A stretch of DNA of 64,000 nt from Planctomyces sp. SH-PL62. Its GTDB lineage: Bacteria; Planctomycetota; Planctomycetia; Isosphaerales; Isosphaeraceae. The stretch lies in assembly GCF_001610895.1 (NCBI RefSeq), contig NZ_CP011273.1, forward strand, positions 4,588,001-4,652,000. Reading direction: 5' to 3'. Below are positions 46,010 to 54,580 of this stretch, piece after piece. The first letter of the stretch is position 1, and each line of letters begins with the position of its first letter. A program made the translations under genes and the position numbers. The notes below the pieces were generated by a model, which worked only from the letters and a program-made list of their open reading frames with translations, was not told the DNA's origin and did not search any database.

Positions 46010-47599
46010 TCAACGCGCGTCCACCTTGGGGAACAGCGGCGCGGGCTTGCCGTCGACCACCGGGGCCGTCACCCGGAGATGCGTCTCGGAAGAGACCGGC
46101 GAGGCGGCCGAGGCGTAGGAGACGGCCTCCCAGGGTTGGTGCGACTCGAAGTCGAACGCCCGGTAGAAGGTCTCGGCGGTCTGCGGGAGGAACGGCTTGA
46201 TGAGAACGGCGGTCGCTCGCATCCAGTCGGCCAGGTTCGCCAGGACGACCCGAGTCGCTTCCTTGTCAACCTTGGCGAGCTTGAACGGCTGCGTCACCTG
46301 GATGTACTTGTTTGCGGCGTCGACCACCTCGAGCCAGATCCGCTGGAGAGCCGTGGTGTAGTCGAAGCCGCCGACACGGTCGCGGAGCGTCTCGGTGAGC
46401 GCGGGGAGGTCCAGCTCGCCCCGCCAGGCCGTCAGGTCGATCTCCCCGACTGGGCCGAGGTCGCCGTCGAAGTACTTCAGGCACATCGTCAAGATGCGGC
46501 TGTAAAGGTTGCCCAGGTTGTTGGCCAGTCCGCTGTTATAGGCGTCTGCGAACCGCTCGAAGGAGAATTCGCCGTCGCCGCCGAACGGGCACTTGCTCAT
46601 GAAGTAGTAGCGGAACGCCTCGGCCGAGAACTCCTTGATCAGGTCCATCGGCTCGACGACGTTGCCCAGGCTTTTGCTGAGCTTCTCGACCTCGCCGGTC
46701 TCCTCGTTCTTGCGATAGACGAACCCGTGGCCGAAGACCTTCCGCGGCAGCGCCACGCCGGCGGACATGAGCATCGCGGGCCACAGGGCGCAGTGGAAGC
46801 GGGTGATGTCCTTGCCGATGACGTGGACGTCCGCGGGCCAGAGCCGGGCGAATCGCTCGTCGTCGGTCCCATAGCCGACGGCCGTGACGTAGTTCAGCAG
46901 GGCGTCGAACCAGACGTAAATCGTCTGGTCGGCGTCGAACGGCGCCGGGATGCCCCAGGTGAACCCCTTGCGGGTGATGGCGACGTCCTTCAACTCGGCT
47001 TCCACCAGGCTGAGGATCTCGTTGCGACGGCTCTCGGGCTGGATGAAGTCCGGGTTCGCCGCATAGAACGCCAGCAGCTTGTCGCGGTAGGCGGAGAGCC
47101 GGAAGTAGTAATTCTCCTCCTCCACCCACGACAGCGGCGCGTTGGGGTGGTTGGGACAACGACCGCCGGCCTCGGCCACTTCCTTCTCGGTCTTGAAGGA
47201 CTCGCAGCCGTTGCAGTAGTGGCCGGCGTAGACCCCTTTATAGATGTCGCCCGCGTCGTAGACCGCCTGGATGAACTTCCGACAGCCGACGTGGTGGCGT
47301 TCCTCGCTGGTCTGGATGAAGTCGCTGTTCGAGATTTCGAGGGCGTTCCAGACGTCCTGGAACTGGCTGGCCATCTCGTCGACGTACGCCTTCGGCTCCA
47401 GCCCGAGCTCGCGGGCGCGGATGGTGACCTTGTTCGTGTTCTCGTCGTTGCCCATCAAGAAGTGGACGGACGCGCCTTCCATGCGCCGGAACCGCGCCTG
47501 GACGTCGGCGCCGATCTTCTCGAACGCGGTGCCGATGTGGGGGCGGCTGTTGGGGTAGTCGATGGCCGTCGTGATGTAGTACCGCTGCTGCTCGTCCAT
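46010..47599 (-). CDS. metG: Methionyl-tRNA synthetase
   Basis: 529 aa. The class I signatures are clear: PHIG (20-23) and KLSKS (306-310). The connective-peptide zinc region has C129, C132 and C148. WFDALLNYVTA and VHVIGKDITRFH shape the methionine and ATP site, and an anticodon-binding helical domain (about 365-510) ends the protein. The enzyme charges methionine onto initiator and elongator tRNA. There is no C-terminal EMAP/tRNA-binding domain, so it is the short form seen in several phyla. It appears monocistronic; the PEP-CTERM gene lies 123 nt upstream in the same direction. Confidence 0.95.
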   Translation of the reverse strand: MDEQQRYYITTAIDYPNSRPHIGTAFEKIGADVQARFRRMEGASVHFLMGNDENTNKVTIRARELGLEPKAYVDEMASQFQDVWNALEISNSDFIQTSEERHHVGCRKFIQAVYDAGDIYKGVYAGHYCNGCESFKTEKEVAEAGGRCPNHPNAPLSWVEEENYYFRLSAYRDKLLAFYAANPDFIQPESRRNEILSLVEAELKDVAITRKGFTWGIPAPFDADQTIYVWFDALLNYVTAVGYGTDDERFARLWPADVHVIGKDITRFHCALWPAMLMSAGVALPRKVFGHGFVYRKNEETGEVEKLSKSLGNVVEPMDLIKEFSAEAFRYYFMSKCPFGGDGEFSFERFADAYNSGLANNLGNLYSRILTMCLKYFDGDLGPVGEIDLTAWRGELDLPALTETLRDRVGGFDYTTALQRIWLEVVDAANKYIQVTQPFKLAKVDKEATRVVLANLADWMRATAVLIKPFLPQTAETFYRAFDFESHQPWEAVSYASAASPVSSETHLRVTAPVVDGKPAPLFPKVDAR

Positions 47600-47722
47600 T
47601 GCCCGTTCCTTGCCTTGAAGCTCGCGAGACCTCGCCCTTATCGGAGGCTTCGCCCGGGCCGACGGTTCACGAACCGGCTCGCCGCGAGCGCCGAGTGTAC
47701 CAAAAATCTTTCCAGGCTCATC

Positions 47723-48343
47723 TCACCGAGAAGCGGAAGCCGCCCGTCGTCGCCGCATCCAGAGCGCCCCGGCCGTCCCCATCGCGATCACCAGAAAGGC
47801 GGACGGCTCCGGGACGACGGGAGGGATGACGCTTGGCACCGGCGGCAGGAGCGGCGGGTCGTCCGGCGTGCTGGGGATGTCCGACGGCGGCGCCAGGGGC
47901 GGGACGACCTGCGGGGCGGGTGGGATGAATCCCTGGGGCAACCTCGGCCCGATGTGGGGATGGTAGAAGTCGAACCGGGCCACGTCCAGGTTCCTCCGCC
48001 AGACCATGTAGCCGATCAGGGGGCTCGACGCCGCGATCGAGGGATCGCCGTTGATCAGCCGGAGGACGGCCTGTCGCACGGAGATCGTGACGGGGGGCGA
48101 TGGCCGCGAAGCCCAGGTCGGCTCGCCCCCAGACAGGAACGACGCCCAGGAGTTCGAGTAAGCCGGAGAGGAGGCCGAGATCGGCGCGAACTCCTGGGCG
48201 GCAAGCCGTCCCGAGAACTTCGCACGCATCGGCCCGGCCTGGGCCGTCGCGAGGGGGAAGGCGAGGAGGACCATCCCGAGCGCGAGCGCAAGCCGTCCTC
48301 TTCGGTGAGCTTGAATTCTCAACGTCCTGCTGTTCGCATCCAT
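47723..48343 (-). CDS. PEP-CTERM sorting-domain protein
   Basis: 206 aa, ATG start. A signal peptide (about 15-36, ending AQA) is followed by a mature region that includes a Pro-rich spacer (about 140-175). The tail has VPEPSAF (about 177-183), a hydrophobic segment (to about 195) and RRRR, the PEP-CTERM tripartite sorting signal recognised by exosortase, which cleaves there and anchors or releases the protein. No exosortase gene lies in this window. Function of the mature domain is unknown. Same direction as metG but with a 123-nt gap. Confidence 0.8.
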   Translation of the reverse strand: MDANSRTLRIQAHRRGRLALALGMVLLAFPLATAQAGPMRAKFSGRLAAQEFAPISASSPAYSNSWASFLSGGEPTWASRPSPPVTISVRQAVLRLINGDPSIAASSPLIGYMVWRRNLDVARFDFYHPHIGPRLPQGFIPPAPQVVPPLAPPSDIPSTPDDPPLLPPVPSVIPPVVPEPSAFLVIAMGTAGALWMRRRRAASASR

Positions 48344-48654
48344 GCGTCACCCACCTCGCCGTCGATGGAATCCTTCCGCGACATCCCTCACATGACGCTG
48401 CGAGGAGATCTCGTGCCACCAGAAAAATCGGCCCTTCCGGCTCGAACTATTGACGCGAACCGAAGGATTGCAACGACGAGCCTGCGGGTTGTAGCGGTCC
48501 TTCGATCGGAGGTCGCGGTCCCTCCCGGACCCGGCTCGTTGTCACCCTCGCGTCGACGGAGTATCGTGGCGCGAGAGGGCGGATTCCCAGGAGCCTTGCG
48601 CGGCCGACCGCCTCGTCGAGACGCGCCGCCGTCGACATCCCCGGAGAGACGACC
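48344..48654. other. Divergent spacer, 311 nt
   Basis: No gene is seen. It should carry promoters for the PEP-CTERM gene (minus) and the aldehyde dehydrogenase gene (plus). I cannot assign hexamers with confidence. Confidence 0.35.
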
Positions 48655-50133
48655 ATGCCCCCAACCGCAGCGAGCGATCCGACCACCCAGCCCTTCCCGA
48701 CCCGGATGTACATCGACGGGAGCTGGCGGGACGGAGACGCCGGCAAGACGCTGGCCGTCATCAATCCGGCCGACGAATCGGTGGTCGCCGAGGTGGCCTA
48801 CGCCGAGGGAGCCGAGGCCGGTCGGGCGATCGAGGCCGCCGCGCGGGCCTTTCCCGCCTGGAAGGCCCTCTCGGCCTACGACCGCGCCAAGATCCTCAAG
48901 AAGACCGCCGAGCTGATGCGCGAGCGGGCCGACCGGATCGCCCGCGCGATGACGATGGAGCAGGGCAAGCCGCTGGCCGAGGCGAAGGCCGAGGTCCTGC
49001 ACTCCGCCGACACCTTCGAGTGGTTCGGCGAGGAGGCCAAGCGCGCCTACGGTCGCATCATCCCTCCCACGAACGTTTCCAAGCGCTATTACACCATCAA
49101 GCATCCGGTGGGAGTGGTCGGCACGATCACCCCCTGGAATTTCCCCGCGGCGCTCCCCAGTCGGAAGATCGGCCCGGCGCTGGCCGCCGGCTGCACGGTG
49201 GTGAGCCGTCCCGCCGACCAGACCCCCATCACCCTGATCCTGATGGTCGAGTGCCTGGCCGACGCGGGCGTCCCCCCCGGCGTCGTGAATCTCGTCATCG
49301 GCCCCGCCCGGCCGTTCGCCGACGCCCTGTTCGCTCATCCCGCCGTGCGCAAAATCAGCTTCACGGGGTCCACGGAGGTCGGCAAGGAACTCATCCGGCG
49401 GTCGGCCGATCAGGTGAAGCGCCTGAGCCTGGAACTCGGCGGCCACGCCCCGTTGATCGTCTTCCCCGACGCCGACGTCCAGCAGGTCGCGCAGGCGGCG
49501 GTGATCGGCAAGTTCCGGAACAACGGCCAGGTCTGCATCGCCCCTTCGCGATTCTACGTGCACGAGAAGGTAGCCAAGGACTTCACCGAGGCGGCCGTCG
49601 AATTGACGAAGAAGCTCAAGGTCGGCAACGGCCTGGAGGACGGCGTGCAGGTCGGCCCGATGTTCGAGGCCCGCGCCCTCGACAAGACCCAGGGCCTCAT
49701 CGACGACGCCAGGGGGAAGGGCGCCCAGGTCCTCACCGGCGGCGGCCGATCCTCGCGGTTCGAGAAGGGCTACTGGTTCGAACCGACCGTGCTGACGAAC
49801 GTCGACGGCGCGATGAAGCTGATGACCGACGAGCCGTTCGCGCCGGTCATGCCGATCCTCGATTTCGACAAGCTCGACGACGTGATCGCCGCCGCCAACG
49901 CGACGCCGTACGGCCTCGCCGCCTACGTCTTCACCAACGACCTGACCGTCGCCACTCGGATGGCCGAGGGGCTCGAAGCCGGGATCATCGGCATCAACGA
50001 CCCGATCCCGGCGACCCCCCAGTGCCCGTTCGGGGGCATGAAGGAGTCGGGCGTGGGCCGCGAGTTGGGGAGCGAAGGGCTGGACGCCTACTTCGAGACC
50101 AAGTACGTCGCCGTGGGCCTGCGGCAGTCGTAA
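48655..50133 (+). CDS. Succinate-semialdehyde dehydrogenase-type aldehyde dehydrogenase
   Basis: 492 aa. Catalytic features are present: TPWNFP with N162, general base E260 in LELGGHAP, and nucleophile C294 in NNGQVCIAPSR. FTGSTEVGK (236-244) forms part of the NAD site. The overall pattern is closest to GabD-type enzymes, which oxidise succinate semialdehyde to succinate with NAD(P), but the precise aldehyde is not certain. The residue usually lysine in the VxKPxE motif is arginine (R185 in SRPAD), which may affect cofactor preference. No GABA-pathway partner is adjacent. A strong terminator follows. Confidence 0.82.
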   Translation: MPPTAASDPTTQPFPTRMYIDGSWRDGDAGKTLAVINPADESVVAEVAYAEGAEAGRAIEAAARAFPAWKALSAYDRAKILKKTAELMRERADRIARAMTMEQGKPLAEAKAEVLHSADTFEWFGEEAKRAYGRIIPPTNVSKRYYTIKHPVGVVGTITPWNFPAALPSRKIGPALAAGCTVVSRPADQTPITLILMVECLADAGVPPGVVNLVIGPARPFADALFAHPAVRKISFTGSTEVGKELIRRSADQVKRLSLELGGHAPLIVFPDADVQQVAQAAVIGKFRNNGQVCIAPSRFYVHEKVAKDFTEAAVELTKKLKVGNGLEDGVQVGPMFEARALDKTQGLIDDARGKGAQVLTGGGRSSRFEKGYWFEPTVLTNVDGAMKLMTDEPFAPVMPILDFDKLDDVIAAANATPYGLAAYVFTNDLTVATRMAEGLEAGIIGINDPIPATPQCPFGGMKESGVGRELGSEGLDAYFETKYVAVGLRQS

Positions 50134-50143
50134 GCCTTCGAAA

Positions 50144-50180
50144 GCGAGACGCCCCGAGGCTTCAGCTCGGGGCGTCTCGC
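50144..50180. terminator. Strong hairpin between convergent genes
   Basis: A 15-bp perfect stem (50144-50158 with 50166-50180) has a 7-nt loop. It lies between the stops of the aldehyde dehydrogenase gene and ispG, and probably terminates both. T-runs are weak. Confidence 0.68.
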
Positions 50181-50206
50181 GAAGATCGGAACGGTGGATG
50201 GATCGA

Positions 50207-51376
50207 TCAGCCGAGGACGGTCAGTCCCGACTTGGCCTGCTTCTTCTTTTCCTTCTCGACGAAGGAGGCCAGGGGCTGGGTCTCCTCGTCGAAACGTTCG
50301 ACCTCTTCCAGCAGCGCCTGGACCATGTCGGCTTCTTTGACGTGACGGATGGGGACGCCTCGCTTGAATATGATCCCCTTGCCGGAGCCGGCGGCGATGC
50401 CCAGGTCGGCCTCTTTGGCCTCGCCGAAGCCGTTGACCAGGCAGCCGAGGATGCTGATCCGCAGCGGGTTGGTCAGGTGCTTCATCTTTTCCTCGACCTC
50501 GGCGACGATCCGCTCCAGGTCGATGTCGAGCCGGCCGCAGGTCGGGCAGGCGACGATCTCGGGCTTGGTCACGCGACGGTCGCAGGCGCGGAGGATGTCG
50601 AAACCGGCCTCGATCTCGGGGACGGGGTCGCCCAGGAGCGAGACCCGGATGGTGTCGCCGATGCCCCGAAGCAGGATCGAGCCGATCCCCGCTGCGCTCT
50701 TGAGCGTGCCGTACTCCCTCGAGCCGGCCTCGGTGATGCCGACGTGGGTGGGATAGTCGGACTTCGCGGCGTACTCGGTGTAGCAGGCGACGGCCGTCGG
50801 GACGTGGCTGGCCTTCAGGCTGACGATGATCTGCTTGTAGCCGAGACTCTCGGCGATCTCGATGCTCCGCAGCGCGCTCTCGACCATGGCCTCCGGGCAG
50901 GGGAAGCCGTACTTCTCGATCAGGTCCTTCTCCAGGCTCCCCGAATTCACGCCGATCCGCATCGGTACGCCGGCGTCACGCGCCTTGCGGACGACTTCCT
51001 TGAACCGCTCCACGCCGCCGATGTTGCCGGGGTTGATCCGGATCTTGTCGACGGCCCGGCGTCCCGAGGGGGTCCTGGCTTCCAGGCAGGCGAGGGCCAT
51101 GCGGTAATCGAAGTGGATGTCGGCGATGAGCGGGATCTTGATCTGATCGCGAAGGGCCGAGACGCCTTCGACGTCTTCCTTCTTGGGGACGGTGACGCGG
51201 ACGACCTCGCAGCCGGCCTCCTCGAGGCGGCGGATCTGCGCCAGGGTGGCCTCGGCGTCGAAGGTGTTGGTCGTCGTCATCGACTGGACCAGGATCGGGC
51301 TGTCTCCACCGACGACATGGTCGCCGATCCCGATCTCCTTCGTCTTGTGACGCTGGACGGTCGTCGCGTAGGCCAT
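50207..51376 (-). CDS. ispG: 4-hydroxy-3-methylbut-2-enyl diphosphate synthase (IspG/GcpE)
   Basis: 389 aa. The TIM-barrel part includes VQSMTTTNT (30-38), RVTVP and INPGNIG (114-120). The 4Fe-4S ligands are C277 and C280 (ACPTCG) and C312 (LGCLVNG). The enzyme reduces MEcPP to HMBPP in the penultimate step of the MEP isoprenoid pathway. Length fits the short bacterial form. The family motif NGPGE reads NGFGE here (F at about 317), a small deviation. ATG start at 51376. Divergent from the next gene; no other MEP gene nearby. Confidence 0.94.
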   Translation of the reverse strand: MAYATTVQRHKTKEIGIGDHVVGGDSPILVQSMTTTNTFDAEATLAQIRRLEEAGCEVVRVTVPKKEDVEGVSALRDQIKIPLIADIHFDYRMALACLEARTPSGRRAVDKIRINPGNIGGVERFKEVVRKARDAGVPMRIGVNSGSLEKDLIEKYGFPCPEAMVESALRSIEIAESLGYKQIIVSLKASHVPTAVACYTEYAAKSDYPTHVGITEAGSREYGTLKSAAGIGSILLRGIGDTIRVSLLGDPVPEIEAGFDILRACDRRVTKPEIVACPTCGRLDIDLERIVAEVEEKMKHLTNPLRISILGCLVNGFGEAKEADLGIAAGSGKGIIFKRGVPIRHVKEADMVQALLEEVERFDEETQPLASFVEKEKKKQAKSGLTVLG

Positions 51377-51506
51377 TGATCCTCGCCCTAATTTGTCGTC
51401 AAATCAGACTTTAACGCGCACTTCATCCTCGTGGACGTATGAATCGATCGTAATCGACCGCCGCCCCACGGTCAAGCCTGCGCGAGCCCGACGGACTCAT
51501 CCCTAA

Positions 51507-52403
51507 ATGAGCAAGCTCCCCCTGCCCCGCGTCGTCAAACGTCCCCTGGTGGTCGCCTGGAACGAGGCCCACCGCCTCGGGTGGCTGGCCCGCGACCACG
51601 CATCAGCGATGGCGTTCGGTCGTCGCGAGCATTGTACGGTTTGCGGCAAGACGAGCCGGATGCTCTATCGGCGTCGGGTGATCCCGCCGCGCCTGGTCGA
51701 GCTCTGGGGGCTGTCGGAGCGGCAGGCCGAGGCCCTCGCCCGCAAGGAATCCTGCGATTGCGCCGGCTGCGGCGCGAAGCTCCGCGCGCGTCGCATGGCC
51801 GAGGTCCTGCTCGACCTCTATCCGGTCGACGGCCGCCGCGTCACGGACCTTCGGGAATGGTCCGGCAGCCACGAGGCGGGCCGCCTTCGGATCGCCGAGA
51901 TCAATCGGATCGACGGGATCCATGAAGTCCTGGAAGACCTCGCGCGGTTCCATCCCTCCGACTACATCCCGAACGCACATCGCGGTTCCTACGTCCGGGG
52001 ATTGCGGCACGAGGATCTGGACGACCTGACCTACGAGGACAACCGTTTCGACCTCGTTCTGACGTCCGAGACGCTGGAGCATGTGCCGGATCTGGCGAGG
52101 TCGCTGGCCGAGATCCGCCGCGTGCTCGTCCCCGGCGGCCTCCACGTCTTCACGGCTCCGGTCTCGCCGCACTTCGCGAAGACCTTCCCGCGTGCGCGGT
52201 TGCACCGCGACGGCTCGATCGAGCAACTCGCCACCTGCATCCGCCATCCCGGAGGCGACGCCGGGTATCCCGTCTTCACCGAGTTGGGGATGGATTTCCC
52301 GGAACTTCTTCGCGAGGCCGGCTTCGAGACCGAAGTCCGTTTCGGGCCGGTTTCCGACGACGATCTCGGCCAGGTCTACGTCTGTCGCAAGCCTACGGTT
52401 TGA
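51507..52403 (+). CDS. Methyltransferase with an N-terminal zinc-ribbon-like region
   Basis: 298 aa. Four cysteines in two pairs (HCTVCGK at about 42-48 and CDCAGCGAKLR at about 83-93) suggest a zinc-binding N-terminal domain. A Methyltransf_11-type core follows: EDNRFDLVLTSETLEHVPDLARSLAEIRRVLVPGGLHVFTAP. The first glycine-rich SAM loop is not typical, so the SAM site may be altered. No strong ribosome binding site is seen before the ATG at 51507. It overlaps the convergent GT39 gene end by 11 nt. Acceptor unknown. Confidence 0.72.
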   Translation: MSKLPLPRVVKRPLVVAWNEAHRLGWLARDHASAMAFGRREHCTVCGKTSRMLYRRRVIPPRLVELWGLSERQAEALARKESCDCAGCGAKLRARRMAEVLLDLYPVDGRRVTDLREWSGSHEAGRLRIAEINRIDGIHEVLEDLARFHPSDYIPNAHRGSYVRGLRHEDLDDLTYEDNRFDLVLTSETLEHVPDLARSLAEIRRVLVPGGLHVFTAPVSPHFAKTFPRARLHRDGSIEQLATCIRHPGGDAGYPVFTELGMDFPELLREAGFETEVRFGPVSDDDLGQVYVCRKPTV

Positions 52404-54546
52404 GGACGGACGCGGCCCGCGCCACATCCTCCGCCGTGAGGTGGTAAAGGTAGATCGAGTGGCCGATGCGGCGGTCGGGCTGGAAGAGGCGGAAGTAGCC
52501 GTACACGTCGTTGTCCGATCGCCACGACGGGGCCCAGGCCTCCTGGTAGAACGTGGTCGGGTCGTAGAACCTCCACTTGAGGCCGTAGACGAGCGTCGCG
52601 CTGACGGCGTACCAGCCGGGCGTCAACTCGCCGGCCGGGCCCACCAGACGCGCGGCCGGCGCGGCCATGCGGATCAGCGAGCCCGGCCGGACCGGCGGCA
52701 GGAACCAGTCGAAGCGATCGCCCCTCATGGTGAAGAGGCTGGGATTGATCTGCCCGAAGTAGGCCAAGCCGATGGGCTCGTCGGGGATGTTCTCGCGGCA
52801 CCACTCCCGGAGATTGACGAGGTCCTGACCCCAGTCCAGGTTGCTGTCGATCAGTCGCGCCGGCGTCCGGTCGGGTCCGCCCGAGACGACGTTGAAATAC
52901 GACAGGTAATGCGGGTGGATCGCGGCCGTCGCCGCGATCGTCAATCCCAGGGCCCCCAGCACCGCCGCGCGACCGGCCGTTCGGGCGCGTCCCGACAGCG
53001 CCTCGATCCAGGGCGCGAGCTTCCCTGCCTGGACGTACAGATAGGGGAAGACCGCGAGGATGTAGCGCAAGCCGATGTTGATATCCGTCAGGAAACTCAT
53101 GGCGAAGAGGATCACTGACGGCACCGTCCAGAGCGCGATCTCGTCGGCCCATTCCTCTCGCGATCTTCGCCGCACGACAAGGAGTACGATCGACCCCAGG
53201 ACCAGGAGCCAGGTCCCTTCCGGCACCTTGTAGGCCAGCGTGGCCAGGTAATAATACCACCAACCCGTCCCGCGTAGCTCGCCGTTCAGATAGACGCTGT
53301 ATCCGGCCGAGGAACGGTCGGACGAGGCGGCCTCGACGCGCGCGGCTTCCACGTCCCCGGCCTTCAGCGCCGCGAAGGCCCGGTCCAGGCGCAGGGGGAT
53401 GCCGTCCGCCTCCAACTTCTGCTCGTCAAAGCCCAGCAGATAGTGCTCGGGGAGCGGGGCCGGGAGCTTCTCCAGGATCGTCCCGCGGAACCGATTCTGC
53501 ACGAACGGCCACTGGATGAAATAGAGCGGGTTGTCCGACGGCGGCGGCGTCCTGATCCCGCCGGGGGGAGGCTTGGTCAGGCTGCCGCTGGCGAACTCGA
53601 AACTCCCCAGCGGCTTGCCGACCCCTTCGAAGAGATAGCCGACGTCGATCGTCAGGATGCTCAGGGCGACCACGAGAAGGCCGTGCGCGAGCCCCCGGCC
53701 GAGCTTCCGCCCCCAGCTCTCCGACGACGGGACGAGCGCCAGCCGGACCAGCCACAGGAAGGGCCAGACGAAGTAGAGCAGGAGCATGCTGAACTTGGTG
53801 AGCTGCGCCACGCCGAGGGCCACGCCGGCGGCCGCCGCGCCCCCCCAGCCGGGACGCCGGAGGTAAAGCCAGAACAGGAACGTCGCCGCGACGCCGACCG
53901 CGCTCGAGCCGACGTCCGAGGTGATGAGCCTCCCGTGGGCCAGGATGTTCGGACAGAAGGCCCAGAGGGTCAGGCTCAGCAGCCCCGCCGTCGCGCCGTA
54001 GAGCCGGGCCGACCAGGCGAAGACGACCAGACCCCCCAGCACTGAAAAGAGCGGCATGACCATCCGGGCGAGGTCGAACAGCTCGAAGTAGCGGTCGGCG
54101 TTGGCGTACGCGAAGTCCTGCGAGAAGTTCAGCTGGGCCGGCTCGCGGTCGGTCCAGGCCCGTCTCTGGTAGAGCGGTTCCAGGACCGGCCCGGCTAGCC
54201 AGACCGGCAGCGCGGCGACCATCTTCACCAGGGGCGGGTTGTGGCGATAGAGCCGGAACGTCTGCCTGTCCCAGTACGTCAATCCGGCCGGCATGTGCAC
54301 GACCTCGTCGACGGTGGGATTCTCGGAGAAGAGGCTGCGCTCGGCCAGGGCCAGATGCACGCCCGACAGGGCGACGACGGCGAGTCCGATCCAGAACCTC
54401 CGGCGGCGGTCCCGAGGCGCGGCCTCGGGCGCCGACGGTCCGCCGGGCGGCTCGGAAGGCGGGATCGAGGGCGAGGGCGCGGGATGGGTCTGGGGACGGT
54501 CCGACTCTCGGCGGCGGTCGCCCGCGCCTCGGGACTTGCGAGCCAA
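52393..54546 (-). CDS. GT39 (ArnT/PMT-like) polytopic glycosyltransferase
   Basis: 717 aa from a TTG at 54546 with AGGAG 8 nt upstream. A Pro/Ser/Arg-rich cytoplasmic N-terminus (1-48) precedes the first helix. NPTVDEVVHMPAGLTYWDRQ and YRHNPPLVK (about 77-107) match the first periplasmic loop of GT39 enzymes, with Asp-Glu as the catalytic pair. Ten or more helices and a large C-terminal periplasmic domain follow. The family transfers sugars from polyprenyl phosphate to proteins or lipid A outside the membrane. It lies 34 nt after the xylulokinase stop, so it could be the last gene of that operon. Confidence 0.78.
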   Translation of the reverse strand: MARKSRGAGDRRRESDRPQTHPAPSPSIPPSEPPGGPSAPEAAPRDRRRRFWIGLAVVALSGVHLALAERSLFSENPTVDEVVHMPAGLTYWDRQTFRLYRHNPPLVKMVAALPVWLAGPVLEPLYQRRAWTDREPAQLNFSQDFAYANADRYFELFDLARMVMPLFSVLGGLVVFAWSARLYGATAGLLSLTLWAFCPNILAHGRLITSDVGSSAVGVAATFLFWLYLRRPGWGGAAAAGVALGVAQLTKFSMLLLYFVWPFLWLVRLALVPSSESWGRKLGRGLAHGLLVVALSILTIDVGYLFEGVGKPLGSFEFASGSLTKPPPGGIRTPPPSDNPLYFIQWPFVQNRFRGTILEKLPAPLPEHYLLGFDEQKLEADGIPLRLDRAFAALKAGDVEAARVEAASSDRSSAGYSVYLNGELRGTGWWYYYLATLAYKVPEGTWLLVLGSIVLLVVRRRSREEWADEIALWTVPSVILFAMSFLTDINIGLRYILAVFPYLYVQAGKLAPWIEALSGRARTAGRAAVLGALGLTIAATAAIHPHYLSYFNVVSGGPDRTPARLIDSNLDWGQDLVNLREWCRENIPDEPIGLAYFGQINPSLFTMRGDRFDWFLPPVRPGSLIRMAAPAARLVGPAGELTPGWYAVSATLVYGLKWRFYDPTTFYQEAWAPSWRSDNDVYGYFRLFQPDRRIGHSIYLYHLTAEDVARAASVLKP

Positions 54547-54580
54547 GCGAAGACTCCTGCGGGTGGTCGGGGAAGCTGGG

